This document shows positions 15,300 to 23,474 of a DNA stretch of 32,367 bases, in pieces. The DNA comes from Candidatus Bipolaricaulota bacterium (GTDB lineage Bacteria; Bipolaricaulota; Bipolaricaulia; Bipolaricaulales; Bipolaricaulaceae), in contig JANXBC010000003.1 of NCBI GenBank assembly GCA_025060555.1, positions 1 to 32,367 of the forward strand. Direction: 5' to 3'. The first letter of the stretch is position 1. Every line of letters begins with the position of its first letter. The position numbers were made by a program, and so were the translations under genes. Under the pieces are notes generated by a model. The model was not told the origin of the DNA, did no database searches, and saw only the letters and a program-made list of their open reading frames with translations.

Positions 15300-17384
15300 A
15301 TGGCCGACCCTTACGATATACGTAAGGTCCGCAATATTGGAATCATTGCCCATATAGACGCCGGGAAAACCACGCTTACCGAGCGCATCCTCTTTTACAC
15401 TGGCAAGATCCACAAGATGGGGGAGGTCCATGAGGGCACGACGGAGATGGACTGGATGGACCAAGAACGGGAGCGGGGCATAACCATTACCGCGGCGGCC
15501 ACCACAGTCTTTTGGCGCAACCACCAGATCAACATCGTGGATACCCCAGGACACGTGGACTTCACAGTGGAAGTAGAACGTAGTCTCCGCGTTTTGGATG
15601 GCGCCATCGTCATTTTCTCTGGGGTGGAGGGGGTGGAGTCCCAATCGGAGACGGTCTGGCGCCAGGCTGACCGCTATCGCGTCCCCCGCATCGCCTTCAT
15701 CAATAAGCTGGATCGAACGGAAGCGGATTTCGCTCGCGCTTTTGCTGACATAAGAGAAAAATTGGGCGCGGTTGCCCTTCCCCTTGTCTATCCCTGGCGG
15801 GACAAAGACGGGAACCTTCTGGGTATGATTGATCTCTTGCGCTTCCAAGCCATTCGCTGGGACCAGGAAAGCCAAGGTCGGAATTTCCAGTATTTGCCGG
15901 TCCCCAGGGAGGTCGAGGGGGAAGCCCGAGCTTGGCGGGAGAGACTTTACGAAACCTTGAGCGAAGCCTCCGATGAGATCGCCCTCCGTTACCTGGAAGG
16001 GCAAGAAATTCCTCCGGAGTTGGCGCTCCGTGTGTTGCGCGAGGTGACCCTGAGCAAGCTGTGGGTGCCGGTCCTCGGTGGCTCAGCTTACGAAAAGATC
16101 GGGGTCCAGCCTGTGCTCGACGCCATCGTGGATTTCTTGCCCTCCCCGTTGGATATCCCCCCAGCCAAAGGCCTGGCTTTGGATGGCAAGACCGAGGAAA
16201 TCCGCAAACCCCTTCCGGATGAGCCCTTTTCCGCGTTGGTGTTCAAGGTCTTTACGGACCCTTATGCTGACCGCCTTCTATACACGCGCATTTATTCGGG
16301 AACCATTGAGGAAGGGCAAACGGTACTGAACGCTACACAGGGCACGCGGGCCCGCGTGACCCGCCTTTTTCGCCTGCATGCCAACAAACGTGAGCAGATG
16401 GGAAAAGCCTGGGCCGGGGATATTGTGGGCTTGATCCTTTCTGTACCAGCCTATACCGGAAACACTATTTGTGACCCGGATCACCCCATCCTCTTTGAGC
16501 CCATCGCTTTCCCTGAGCCCGTGGTTTTCTTGGCCGTGGAGCCGCGCTCGGAAAAGGAGGAACCAGCTCTCCGGGAGGCCTTGGCCAAGTTGTGCCAGGA
16601 GGATCCCACGTTCCGCGTGCAGGACGACGAGACAACCGGGCAAATCTTGGTCGGAGGCATGGGGGAACTCCATTTGGAGGTCCTTTTGCGCCGGGTGCGC
16701 GATGAATTCAAAGTGCCCCATCGCGTAGGAAAACCTATCGTGGTTTACAAAGAAACCCTTGCTAAAGCGATAGAGGTGGAGGAGGAATTCGAGAAGACGG
16801 TGGGAGGGAAGCCTCAATACGCTTGGATCCGCATGCGGTTCGAGCCCCTTCCTCGGGGAGGCGGGTTTGAATTTCACTCAGCGGTTCCAGAAGAGGTTCT
16901 GCCGAAAGCGTTTGTGGAGGCGGTGCGGCGGGGGGTACAAGGGGCGTTGGCGGCAAGCCCGGTTGGTGGTTTTCCCGTCACCGACATCCGCGCAATCCTT
17001 GTCGAGGGGAAATTTCACCCTGTCGAGTCTACAGAAGTAGCGTTTGAAGCGGCGGGAACGCAGGCGCTGAGGCGGGCGCTGGAGGAGGGAGGGGTTCTCC
17101 TCCTGGAGCCCGTGGCCGAGGGCGATATAATCACGCCCAGCGAGTACCTGGGCGAGGTCGTTTCGGATCTGGGTCGCCGAAGGGGCGAGATCCGAGCTAT
17201 TCAAACCCGGGGAACGGTGGACATCATCCGGTGCACCCTCCCCGTGGTGGAGACTTTCGGGTACGCTACGCAGTTACGCTCCCTTACACAGGGGCGTGCT
17301 GTTCATACCCTTCGGGTGGCTCGCTATGAGGTGGTGCCTGAGGACCTGGCCCGTGAGGTGCTGAGGAGCCGAGGTTATGGCTAG
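15300..17384 (+). CDS. fusA: Elongation factor G
   Basis: GTPase that moves tRNA and mRNA through the ribosome and, with RRF, splits ribosomes. The 694 residues cover all five domains. G-motifs are AHIDAGKTT (17-25), RERGITIT (57-64), DTPGH (81-85, His85 catalytic) and NKLD (135-138; most housekeeping forms have NKMD). Domain III has MGELHLEV, and domain IV keeps the GGKPQYAW loop and the tip His. The segment FSGVEGVESQSE and parts of domain IV differ from common EF-G. Location after rpsL-rpsG favours a housekeeping role. No clear ribosome site is seen. Its stop overlaps rpsJ by eight bases, leaving no room for tuf. Confidence 0.95.
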   Translation: MADPYDIRKVRNIGIIAHIDAGKTTLTERILFYTGKIHKMGEVHEGTTEMDWMDQERERGITITAAATTVFWRNHQINIVDTPGHVDFTVEVERSLRVLDGAIVIFSGVEGVESQSETVWRQADRYRVPRIAFINKLDRTEADFARAFADIREKLGAVALPLVYPWRDKDGNLLGMIDLLRFQAIRWDQESQGRNFQYLPVPREVEGEARAWRERLYETLSEASDEIALRYLEGQEIPPELALRVLREVTLSKLWVPVLGGSAYEKIGVQPVLDAIVDFLPSPLDIPPAKGLALDGKTEEIRKPLPDEPFSALVFKVFTDPYADRLLYTRIYSGTIEEGQTVLNATQGTRARVTRLFRLHANKREQMGKAWAGDIVGLILSVPAYTGNTICDPDHPILFEPIAFPEPVVFLAVEPRSEKEEPALREALAKLCQEDPTFRVQDDETTGQILVGGMGELHLEVLLRRVRDEFKVPHRVGKPIVVYKETLAKAIEVEEEFEKTVGGKPQYAWIRMRFEPLPRGGGFEFHSAVPEEVLPKAFVEAVRRGVQGALAASPVGGFPVTDIRAILVEGKFHPVESTEVAFEAAGTQALRRALEEGGVLLLEPVAEGDIITPSEYLGEVVSDLGRRRGEIRAIQTRGTVDIIRCTLPVVETFGYATQLRSLTQGRAVHTLRVARYEVVPEDLAREVLRSRGYG

Positions 17385-17685
17385 GGAAAAGATCAGGATT
17401 CGCATAAAAGGTTATGACCACGAACTCGTGGATGAGGCGGTGCGCAAAATCGTGGAGGCGGTGAAGCCCACACGCGCTAAGATCAGTGGGCCAATCCCCC
17501 TTCCCACTGAGCGTCACCTCTACACCGTCCTGCGTTCCCCCCACGTGGACAAGAAATCCATGGAACATTTTGAGCTCAAGATCCATAAGCGCCTTTTGGA
17601 CATCAAGGAACCCACCGCGGCTACCATCAACGCCCTCATGGACGTGGAGCTTCCCGCTGGCATCGACGTGGAGATAAAGCTGTGA
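17377..17685 (+). CDS. rpsJ: 30S ribosomal protein S10
   Basis: Head protein of the 30S subunit and, as NusE, an antitermination partner of NusB. Length is 102 residues. Conserved blocks are RIRIKGYDHELVD, GPIPLPTERHLYTVLRSPH (the loop entering the 30S head) and KSMEHFELKIHKRL. It overlaps fusA by eight bases (ATGGCTAG). This joins the str and S10 operons directly, with tuf absent from its usual position. Confidence 0.97.
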   Translation: MAREKIRIRIKGYDHELVDEAVRKIVEAVKPTRAKISGPIPLPTERHLYTVLRSPHVDKKSMEHFELKIHKRLLDIKEPTAATINALMDVELPAGIDVEIKL

Positions 17686-17693
17686 GGGGAACT

Positions 17694-18317
17694 ATGCCGT
17701 GGGTGATGGTGGGGAAAAAGGTGGGGATGACCCAGTGGTTCGATGGCGAGGGGCGGGCTCTCGCGGCCACGGTGGTGCAGGTGGAGCCAGCGGTAGTGGT
17801 TCAGGTCAAGACTCCGGAGCGCGATGGCTACGCAGCCTTGCAATTAGGAGCGGGAACAGTGGAAGAGCGCAAGGTCACTAAACCCCTCCTTGGCCACTTC
17901 AAAAAGGCCGGCGTTGCGCCCCGCCGTTTCTCGTTCGAGGTGAAAGTCCCCGACCCCACGAAGTACACGGTGGGACAGGAGTTCGGTGTTGAAATGTTTG
18001 TGGAAGGGGAACTGGTGGACGTAACTGGACTCTCCAAGGGGCGGGGCTTCGCCGGGACCATAAAACGTTGGGGTTTCCATAGTCGGCCGGGGTCACACGG
18101 GCACAAATGGATCCGTCGGCCTGGGACGGCCGGCCCCATGGGCCTGCGCAAGGTGGTCAAAGGCAAACGCTATCCTGGCCACTACGGAGCAGAACGCGTG
18201 ACCGTGCGCAACCTCCAGGTCTTGGCGGTGGACAAGGAGCATGGCCTCCTTGTCCTCAAAGGTTCTGTTCCTGGTCCGCGTTCAGGGATCCTCTGGATAA
18301 GGAAGCACGATGCCTAA
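17694..18317 (+). CDS. rplC: 50S ribosomal protein L3
   Basis: Early-assembly 50S protein whose long loop reaches towards the peptidyl transferase centre. Length is 207 residues. Family patterns are VGKKVGMTQWF at the start, GRGFAGTIKRWGF, and PGHYGAERVTVRNLQV in the later half. A GTG at 17682 could give four more residues, but GAGGGG lies between it and ATG 17694, and the family begins shortly before GKKVGMTQ, so ATG is chosen. It overlaps rplD by eight bases. Confidence 0.96.
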   Translation: MPWVMVGKKVGMTQWFDGEGRALAATVVQVEPAVVVQVKTPERDGYAALQLGAGTVEERKVTKPLLGHFKKAGVAPRRFSFEVKVPDPTKYTVGQEFGVEMFVEGELVDVTGLSKGRGFAGTIKRWGFHSRPGSHGHKWIRRPGTAGPMGLRKVVKGKRYPGHYGAERVTVRNLQVLAVDKEHGLLVLKGSVPGPRSGILWIRKHDA

Positions 18318-18963
18318 GGCCAAACTTTATCGCTTCGCTGAGGTGAACGCTGAGCCGGTGGAGGTGGAGTTGCCTCCCGAGGTATTCGGGGTGGAGGTGT
18401 CCCTGGACCTCCTTTGGCGGGCGGTGCGCAGTTACCTCCTCAACCAGCGGCAAGGGACAGCCTCCACAAAGGATCGGGGTGAAGTCTCCGGAGGCGGTCG
18501 GAAGCCTTGGCCACAAAAGCATACGGGCCGCGCCCGTCACGGCTCCATTCGCTCGCCGCTTTGGCGGCATGGGGGTGTGACCTTTGGGCCCAAACCAAGG
18601 GATTGGGATGTGGATCTTCCGAAGAAGATGCGGCGCAAGGCTTTGGCTTGCGCCCTCTCTGCGCGGGCGAAGGAAGGGCAGGTCTGGCTCATCGATCGCT
18701 TGGACTTCCAAAAGCCGCGCACAAAAGAAGCGGTTGCGCTCCTTTCGCGCTTGGGGCTCCCAGAGAAAACCTTGGTCGTGGTGGCACCGGAAGAGTACCA
18801 GGTGCCTGTGTTCAAGTCCTTCGCCAACATCGCGGGCGTGGAATGCTACCGCGCTGATTTGCTCAACGCTTACGAAGTGCTTGAACACGATGGGATCCTT
18901 TTGACCGAGGCGGCGGTGAAGGCGCTCACTAGGAGGTTGTGCCATGCCGGCGTTGCGGCCTGA
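18310..18963 (+). CDS. rplD: 50S ribosomal protein L4
   Basis: Lines the 50S exit tunnel through its extended loop; in E. coli it also represses the S10 operon. Length is 217 residues. The loop region KPWPQKHTGRARHGSIRSP and the later GPKPRDW are family-typical, and the C-terminal half has the Rossmann-like pattern of L4. It overlaps rplC by eight bases and rplW by 20 bases. No S10-type leader is visible, so L4-mediated leader control as in E. coli cannot be claimed. Confidence 0.96.
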   Translation: MPKAKLYRFAEVNAEPVEVELPPEVFGVEVSLDLLWRAVRSYLLNQRQGTASTKDRGEVSGGGRKPWPQKHTGRARHGSIRSPLWRHGGVTFGPKPRDWDVDLPKKMRRKALACALSARAKEGQVWLIDRLDFQKPRTKEAVALLSRLGLPEKTLVVVAPEEYQVPVFKSFANIAGVECYRADLLNAYEVLEHDGILLTEAAVKALTRRLCHAGVAA

Positions 18964-19237
18964 GGATATCGTCATCCGGCCGATCCTTTCGGAGAAAACG
19001 TGGCGGGAAATGGAAGCCGGCAAGTATACGTTTGCGGTCCATCCTGACGCGACGAAACCGGAGATCCGCCAGGCTATAGAGGAGATATTCAAGGTGAAGG
19101 TGGAGAAGGTGTGGACGATGTACCGGCCTGGTAAACCACGGCGGACGCGGTTGGACCGACGGCATGGCCGGACGAGCGAGGAGAAGCGGGCCGTGGTGAA
19201 GCTCGCGCCGGGGCACAAAATCGAGATCGCGGGGTGA
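18944..19237 (+). CDS. rplW: 50S ribosomal protein L23
   Basis: Tunnel-exit protein that docks trigger factor and the signal recognition particle. The 97-residue length is usual. It has VIRPILSEKTW near the N-terminus, YTFAVHPDATKPEIRQAIE, and the basic loop RPGKPRRTRLDRR before a short beta tail. AGGAGG at 18931-18936 lies inside the end of rplD and supports ATG 18944. Confidence 0.96.
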   Translation: MPALRPEDIVIRPILSEKTWREMEAGKYTFAVHPDATKPEIRQAIEEIFKVKVEKVWTMYRPGKPRRTRLDRRHGRTSEEKRAVVKLAPGHKIEIAG

Positions 19238-19243
19238 TCCCTG

Positions 19244-20074
19244 ATGGGCCTAAAGAAATTGAAACCAGTCACACCGGGACAAAGGCATGCCGTCCTCCCG
19301 GACTTCTCCGAGCTCACCGCTGAGGAGCCGGAAAAGAGCTTGGTGGTGCGGCTTGACAGCCATGCCGGCCGAAACAATCAAGGCCGCATCACCGTGCGCC
19401 ACCGCGGCGGTGGTCACAAGCGGCTTTATCGCCTCATCGATTTTTATCGAGAAAAGAAAAACATTCCCGCTAAGGTTGTATCTGTAGAATATGATCCCAA
19501 TCGCTCGGCTTGGATCAGCCTTCTCCACTACGCGGATGGGGAGAAGCGGTACATCCTCTCCCCGGTGGAGCTGAGGGTCGGGGAGACGGTGGTGGCTGGG
19601 GAGGACGTGGAGCCCAAAGTGGGCAATGCCCTCCCCCTCAAAAAGATTCCCTCTGGGACTTTGGTGCATAGCGTGGAGTTCTACCCTGGCTCAGGGGGAA
19701 AGATCGCGCGGGCCGCGGGAACAGCGGCGCAAGTTTTGAGCAAGGAGGAGGAGCGGGTGATCCTTCGCCTGCCCTCTGGAGAGGTGCGGGCTTTCCATCC
19801 CGAGTGCATGGCCACCGTGGGCCAGGTATCCAATCCGGATCACAAGAATGTGAAATACGGCAAGGCTGGGCGGCGGCGCAACAAGGGATGGCGGCCGACG
19901 GTACGGGGCACGGCCATGGGTGCCGACGACCACCCCCACGGCGGGGGCGAGGGACGCACCGGCGAGGGCCACCCGCCCAAGACCCCCTGGGGCAAGCCCG
20001 CCCGCGGTGTCCCCACCCGCAAGAGGAAGCCCAGCGACAAGTGGATCATCCAGCCCAGGAAGAGGAGGAAGTGA
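19244..20074 (+). CDS. rplB: 50S ribosomal protein L2
   Basis: Needed for subunit joining and peptidyl transfer. Length is 276 residues. Conserved blocks are GRNNQGRITVRHRGGGHKR, KVVSVEYDPNRSA, and DHPHGGGEGR with the key His, followed by the basic tail. The residues just before this block read MGAD where most bacteria have MNPV, a mild departure. Its stop overlaps the rpsS start by one base. Confidence 0.97.
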   Translation: MGLKKLKPVTPGQRHAVLPDFSELTAEEPEKSLVVRLDSHAGRNNQGRITVRHRGGGHKRLYRLIDFYREKKNIPAKVVSVEYDPNRSAWISLLHYADGEKRYILSPVELRVGETVVAGEDVEPKVGNALPLKKIPSGTLVHSVEFYPGSGGKIARAAGTAAQVLSKEEERVILRLPSGEVRAFHPECMATVGQVSNPDHKNVKYGKAGRRRNKGWRPTVRGTAMGADDHPHGGGEGRTGEGHPPKTPWGKPARGVPTRKRKPSDKWIIQPRKRRK

Positions 20075-20358
20075 TGGCCAGGTCCAAGAAAAAGGGGCCA
20101 TTTGTTGATCCTAATCTCATCGAAAAGATCGAGAAGTTCAAGCGGGGTCTGATCAACGAGATCAGGACTTGGTCCAGGGCTTCGATGATCACCCCGGAGA
20201 TGGTGGGGTTAACCATCTATGTCCATAATGGCCGGACCCACGTGCCGGTGCGGATCACCGAGGCCATGGTTGGCCATCGCTTGGGAGAATTTGCCCCAAC
20301 CCGGACGTTCCGGGCTCATGGTGGGGTGAAGAAGAAGACCCCACCCGCACCGAAGTAG
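20074..20358 (+). CDS. rpsS: 30S ribosomal protein S19
   Basis: Head protein of 30S, next to S13 and the A-site finger. Length is 94 residues. It starts MARSKKKGPFVD and contains WSRASMITPEMVG and RITEAMVGHRLGEFAPTRTF, all family-typical. AGGAGGAAGTG precedes ATG 20074, which shares one base with the rplB stop (TGATG). A much longer in-frame version starting at 19804 would lie inside rplB and has no homology support. Confidence 0.96.
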   Translation: MARSKKKGPFVDPNLIEKIEKFKRGLINEIRTWSRASMITPEMVGLTIYVHNGRTHVPVRITEAMVGHRLGEFAPTRTFRAHGGVKKKTPPAPK

Positions 20359-20368
20359 GGGGTAGGAC

Positions 20369-20710
20369 ATGCGAGAGGCTTTGGCGCGCGCACGGTTTGT
20401 CCGCGTCTCCCCCCTTAAAGCGCGGCTGGTGATCAATGAGATCCGGGGAAAGCCTGTGGCCGAAGCGCGCCGCCTTTTGGCCCTTTCCCCAAAGAAAGCA
20501 GCCCGCATCATCAGGAAGGTGTTGGACTCGGCCGTGGCCAACGCAGTGAACAACTTCGAGATGGATGAAGAGAGGCTGTGGGTGGTGAAAGCCTTTGTGG
20601 ATGAAGGCCCAAGGCTCAAGCGGCTGAACCCCCGGGCCTTCGGCCGGGCGGACATCATGCAGCGTCGGCTTTCCCATATCACCATCGCCGTGGCGGAAAA
20701 GGAGGGCTAA
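20369..20710 (+). CDS. rplV: 50S ribosomal protein L22
   Basis: Tunnel-wall protein of the 50S subunit. Length is 113 residues. RVSPLKARLVINEIRGKPV and the extended hairpin with LKRLNPRAFGRADIM are typical; the hairpin tip lines the macrolide site in well-studied species. A TAGGGGGTAGG stretch precedes the ATG. The stop TAA shares one base with the rpsC ATG. Confidence 0.96.
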   Translation: MREALARARFVRVSPLKARLVINEIRGKPVAEARRLLALSPKKAARIIRKVLDSAVANAVNNFEMDEERLWVVKAFVDEGPRLKRLNPRAFGRADIMQRRLSHITIAVAEKEG

Positions 20711-21369
20711 TGGGGCAGAAAACTCATCCGGTCGGGTTCCGTCTGGGCATTCTCCGCAAATGGAGGTCCACCTGGTTTGCCCCCAAGGCGAAGGTCCCGA
20801 CATACGTGGCGGAGGACCGGCGGATTCGTGACCACATCGAGAAGACTTACCGTGGAGCGGGAATCGCTGAAGTCCTCATCGAGCGGGCCACCGATGCGCG
20901 GGCCAAGGTCATCATCCGCGCCGCGCGGCCGGGGATCATCATTGGGCGCGGGGGGGCGGAGATCATGGCCCTCCAAGAGCGGCTTAGAAAAATGACGGGC
21001 CGGGAGATCGTGGTGCACGTGATGGAGGTGGATAAGCCTGAACTTGAGGCTTCCCTCGTGGCCCAAGACGTGGCTTTCCAAATCGAGAACCGGGTCAATC
21101 CCTATCGCGCCATGAAGGAAGCCATTCGGCGGGTGATGGCCGCCGGCGCACAAGGCGTGAAGATCCGTGTTTCTGGCCGCTTGGGTGGGGCGGAGTTGGC
21201 CCACTCCGTGGAGATGAAGGAGGGGCGTGTCCCCCTCCAGACTCTGCGGGCCGATGTGGATTTCGGATGCACTATCGCCTGGACCAAGTACGGAGTGATC
21301 GGGGTGAAGGCCTGGGTGTTTCGGGGGGAGATCTGGACCCTGAAGGAGAAGCGGGCGGAGGTGGCGTAG
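20710..21369 (+). CDS. rpsC: 30S ribosomal protein S3
   Basis: mRNA-entry protein with helicase-assisting role. Length is 219 residues. It begins MGQKTHPVGFRLGI; the type II KH domain contains PGIIIGRGGAEI with the GxxG loop at about residues 78-81, and the C-terminal domain has IRVSGRLGGAELA. The start shares a base with the rplV stop, and the stop is directly followed by rplP. Confidence 0.97.
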   Translation: MGQKTHPVGFRLGILRKWRSTWFAPKAKVPTYVAEDRRIRDHIEKTYRGAGIAEVLIERATDARAKVIIRAARPGIIIGRGGAEIMALQERLRKMTGREIVVHVMEVDKPELEASLVAQDVAFQIENRVNPYRAMKEAIRRVMAAGAQGVKIRVSGRLGGAELAHSVEMKEGRVPLQTLRADVDFGCTIAWTKYGVIGVKAWVFRGEIWTLKEKRAEVA

Positions 21370-21801
21370 ATGGCGCTCTTAGCACCTAAACGCACGAAAT
21401 ATCGCAAGCAACAGAAGGGGCGGCACATAAAGGGTAAGGCTAGCCGTGGGAACACTGTGGCCTTTGGGGATTACGGAATTCAGGCGCTGGAGCCCATTTG
21501 GCTCACCGCCCAACAGATCGAGGCTGCCCGCACGGTGCTGGCCCGCTCTACCCCTAAAGGGAAGGTCTGGGTCCGCGTCTTCCCCGATAAGCCCTACACG
21601 AAGAAGCCCGCGGAGTCCCGCATGGGCAAGGGGAAGGGGGATGTGGTGGGGTGGGTGGCGGTGGTGAAGCCCGGGCAAATCCTGTTCGAATTCACCGGGG
21701 TGAGCGAGGAGGAGGCCAAAGAGATCCACCGCAAAGTTTCCGCAAAACTCCCCATTGCCACGAAACTGGCCTGCCGGACGCGACTGGGGGTGGTGGCATG
21801 A
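21370..21801 (+). CDS. rplP: 50S ribosomal protein L16
   Basis: Late-assembly 50S protein near the A-site tRNA elbow. Length is 143 residues. It carries APKRTKYRKQQKGRHIKG, AARTVLARSTPKG, and PAESRMGKGKGDVVGWVAVV, all signature segments. It begins directly after the rpsC stop and overlaps rpmC by four bases (ATGA). Confidence 0.97.
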   Translation: MALLAPKRTKYRKQQKGRHIKGKASRGNTVAFGDYGIQALEPIWLTAQQIEAARTVLARSTPKGKVWVRVFPDKPYTKKPAESRMGKGKGDVVGWVAVVKPGQILFEFTGVSEEEAKEIHRKVSAKLPIATKLACRTRLGVVA

Positions 21802-21995
21802 AGGCCCGGGACCTCAGGGAGCTTACAACCGATGAGTTGATGCAACGGGTTCAGGAGTGGAAGAGGAAGCTTCTGAACCTCCGGTTCCAATTGGCCACGG
21901 GCCAGCTCACCAACACCGCGGAGATCACGAAGACCAAGCGGGATATCGCTCGCGCCCTCACCATTCTGCGGGAACGGGGGGTGCGCCATGGGTAA
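21798..21995 (+). CDS. rpmC: 50S ribosomal protein L29
   Basis: Small helical hairpin protein at the tunnel exit. It has 65 residues: MKARDLRELTTDELMQ, then LNLRFQLATGQL, then a basic second helix with KTKRDIARALTILRER. ATG 21798 overlaps the rplP stop. Longer in-frame versions starting inside rplP are not supported. Its stop overlaps rpsQ by eight bases. Confidence 0.95.
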   Translation: MKARDLRELTTDELMQRVQEWKRKLLNLRFQLATGQLTNTAEITKTKRDIARALTILRERGVRHG

Positions 21996-22236
21996 CCGCA
22001 AGCAGCGCATCGGGGTTGTGGTAAGCGCGAGGATGCAGAAGACTATTGTGGTGGTGGAGGAAAGACTTGTGGAGCACCCTCTCTACCACAAATACATGCG
22101 CCGACGCACCAAGTACTACGTGCATGACGAGGCCCAACAGGCGCGGGTTGGGGACTTGGTGCGGATCGAGGAGACCCGGCCGCTTTCCAAGCTCAAGCGC
22201 TGGCGGCTAGTGGAAGTCCTGCGCCGCGCCCAATAG
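21988..22236 (+). CDS. rpsQ: 30S ribosomal protein S17
   Basis: Early-binding 30S body protein with an OB fold. It has 82 residues, with RIGVVVSARMQKTIVVVEE and the HPLYHKYMRRRTKYYVHDE segment, then GDLVRIEETRPLSKLKRW. The start lies in an eight-base overlap (ATGGGTAA) with rpmC. rplN begins two bases after its stop. Confidence 0.96.
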   Translation: MGNRKQRIGVVVSARMQKTIVVVEERLVEHPLYHKYMRRRTKYYVHDEAQQARVGDLVRIEETRPLSKLKRWRLVEVLRRAQ

Positions 22237-22238
22237 CC

Positions 22239-22604
22239 ATGGCTGTGCAACTACGCACGCGGCTCGTGGTGGCTGATAACACCGGGGTCAAAGAGGTGGA
22301 GTGCATCAACGTGCTGGGGAAGAAGCACAAGGCCGAGATCGGGGATATCATTGTGGCTTCGGTGAAGAAACGTCTTCCCACCTCGGAGTTTGACAAGGGG
22401 GACATCGTGCGCGGGGTGGTGGTGCGGACCCGCCAGGCCTACCGCCGGGCGGATGGCAGCACCATCCGCTTCGACGACAACGCGGTGGTCCTCGTGGACA
22501 AGAACTTGCAGCCCATTGGGACCAGGGTGTTTGGGCCGGTGGCCAGGGAGCTCCGGGAAAAAGGGATGATGCGCATCATCTCCCTGGCCCCGGAGGTGGT
22601 GTAG
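22239..22604 (+). CDS. rplN: 50S ribosomal protein L14
   Basis: 50S interface protein forming bridges to 30S and, in other bacteria, a docking site for the silencing factor RsfS. Length is 121 residues. VVADNTGVKEVECINVLG, RRADGSTIRFDDNAVVLVD and GTRVFGPVARELREKGM are the signature parts. No separate ribosome site is visible, so coupling to rpsQ is likely. Confidence 0.97.
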   Translation: MAVQLRTRLVVADNTGVKEVECINVLGKKHKAEIGDIIVASVKKRLPTSEFDKGDIVRGVVVRTRQAYRRADGSTIRFDDNAVVLVDKNLQPIGTRVFGPVARELREKGMMRIISLAPEVV

Positions 22605-22613
22605 GAGGGAAGG

Positions 22614-22925
22614 GTGGCCAAGGTGAAAAAGGGCGATCGCGTGAAGATCATCGCCGGCGACGACCGGGGCAAAATCGGGAAGGTTTTGCGGGTCCTTCCC
22701 GAGGCGGATCGGGTGCTGGTGGAAGGGGTCAACATCGTGACCAAGCACCAGCGGCCCACGGCCACCGTGCGTGAGCCGGGCATCATAAAGAAAGAGGCCC
22801 CGATCCATATCTCCAACGTGAAGGTCATTTGTCCGGAGTGTGGCGTCCCCACCCGTATTGGTTTTGCGTGGGTGGAGGGCCGCAAACTCCGCCGGTGCAA
22901 GCAGTGCGGTGCGACTTTCCCATAA
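22614..22925 (+). CDS. rplX: 50S ribosomal protein L24 with C-terminal zinc ribbon
   Basis: Assembly-initiating 50S protein near the tunnel exit. The 103-residue protein has a KOW segment (KKGDRVKIIAGDDRGKIGKV) and a C-terminal pair of CxxC motifs at Cys73/Cys76 and Cys95/Cys98, so it is the zinc-binding variant. The start is GTG 22614, with TAGGAGGG just before it; no ATG gives a better N-terminus. It lies nine bases after rplN. Confidence 0.96.
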   Translation: MAKVKKGDRVKIIAGDDRGKIGKVLRVLPEADRVLVEGVNIVTKHQRPTATVREPGIIKKEAPIHISNVKVICPECGVPTRIGFAWVEGRKLRRCKQCGATFP

Positions 22926-22929
22926 GGCC

Positions 22930-23466
22930 ATGTTGCTCAGTGAACGCTTCAAAAAGGAGATCGTGCCTAAGCTCATGAAGGAGCTTGGGTACACAAACGT
23001 CATGCAGGTCCCCCGCATCGAGAAGGTTGTGATCAACATGGGGGTGGGCAAGCATGACGACCCCAAAGTTTTGGAGGGGGCGATGAAGAACTTGGCCCAG
23101 ATCACCGGACAGAAGCCGGTGGTGACCCGGGCCAAGAAGGCCATCTCTGACTTCAAGATCAAAAAAGGTGATGCCATCGGGTGCATGGTCACTTTGCGGG
23201 GGGTCCGGGCTTACGAGTTTTTGCACAAGCTCTTTCGTGTGGTTCTCCCGGGGATCCGGGACTTCAAGGGGGTGAACCCCGACGCCTTTGATGGTCGCGG
23301 GAACCTCTCCATTGGCATCCCTGATCAGATGGCGTTCCCCGAGGTAAGCTACGATGATGTGGTGCGGCCGCAAGGGATGGACGTGGTGATCGTGACCACC
23401 GCCAAGACCGACGAGGAGGCTTACCATCTCCTTGCGGCGCTGGGGTGCCCGTTCCGGAGGAACTAG
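22930..23466 (+). CDS. rplE: 50S ribosomal protein L5
   Basis: Binds 5S rRNA and contacts the P-site tRNA. Length is 178 residues. Typical segments are MQVPRIEKVVINMGVG, GQKPVVTRAKKAISDFKI and GRGNLSIGIPDQMAFPE. ATG 22930 follows the rplX stop by four bases; a longer in-frame version from 22840 overlaps rplX and has no family support. Confidence 0.97.
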   Translation: MLLSERFKKEIVPKLMKELGYTNVMQVPRIEKVVINMGVGKHDDPKVLEGAMKNLAQITGQKPVVTRAKKAISDFKIKKGDAIGCMVTLRGVRAYEFLHKLFRVVLPGIRDFKGVNPDAFDGRGNLSIGIPDQMAFPEVSYDDVVRPQGMDVVIVTTAKTDEEAYHLLAALGCPFRRN

Positions 23467-23474
23467 GGGGTAAG

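Noticed and set aside
19910..19950. L2 motif MGADDHPHGGG in place of the common MNPVDHPHGGG
   Set aside because: The functional His and glycines are intact, and the preceding residues vary between lineages.
19804..20073. A 90-residue N-terminal extension of S19
   Set aside because: It lies inside the L2 gene in another frame; the S19 family starts at ATG 20074 with a good ribosome site.
22251..23192. A 313-codon open frame on the minus strand across rplN, rplX and rplE
   Set aside because: It spans three certain genes on the opposite strand and shows His/Pro-rich shadow composition.
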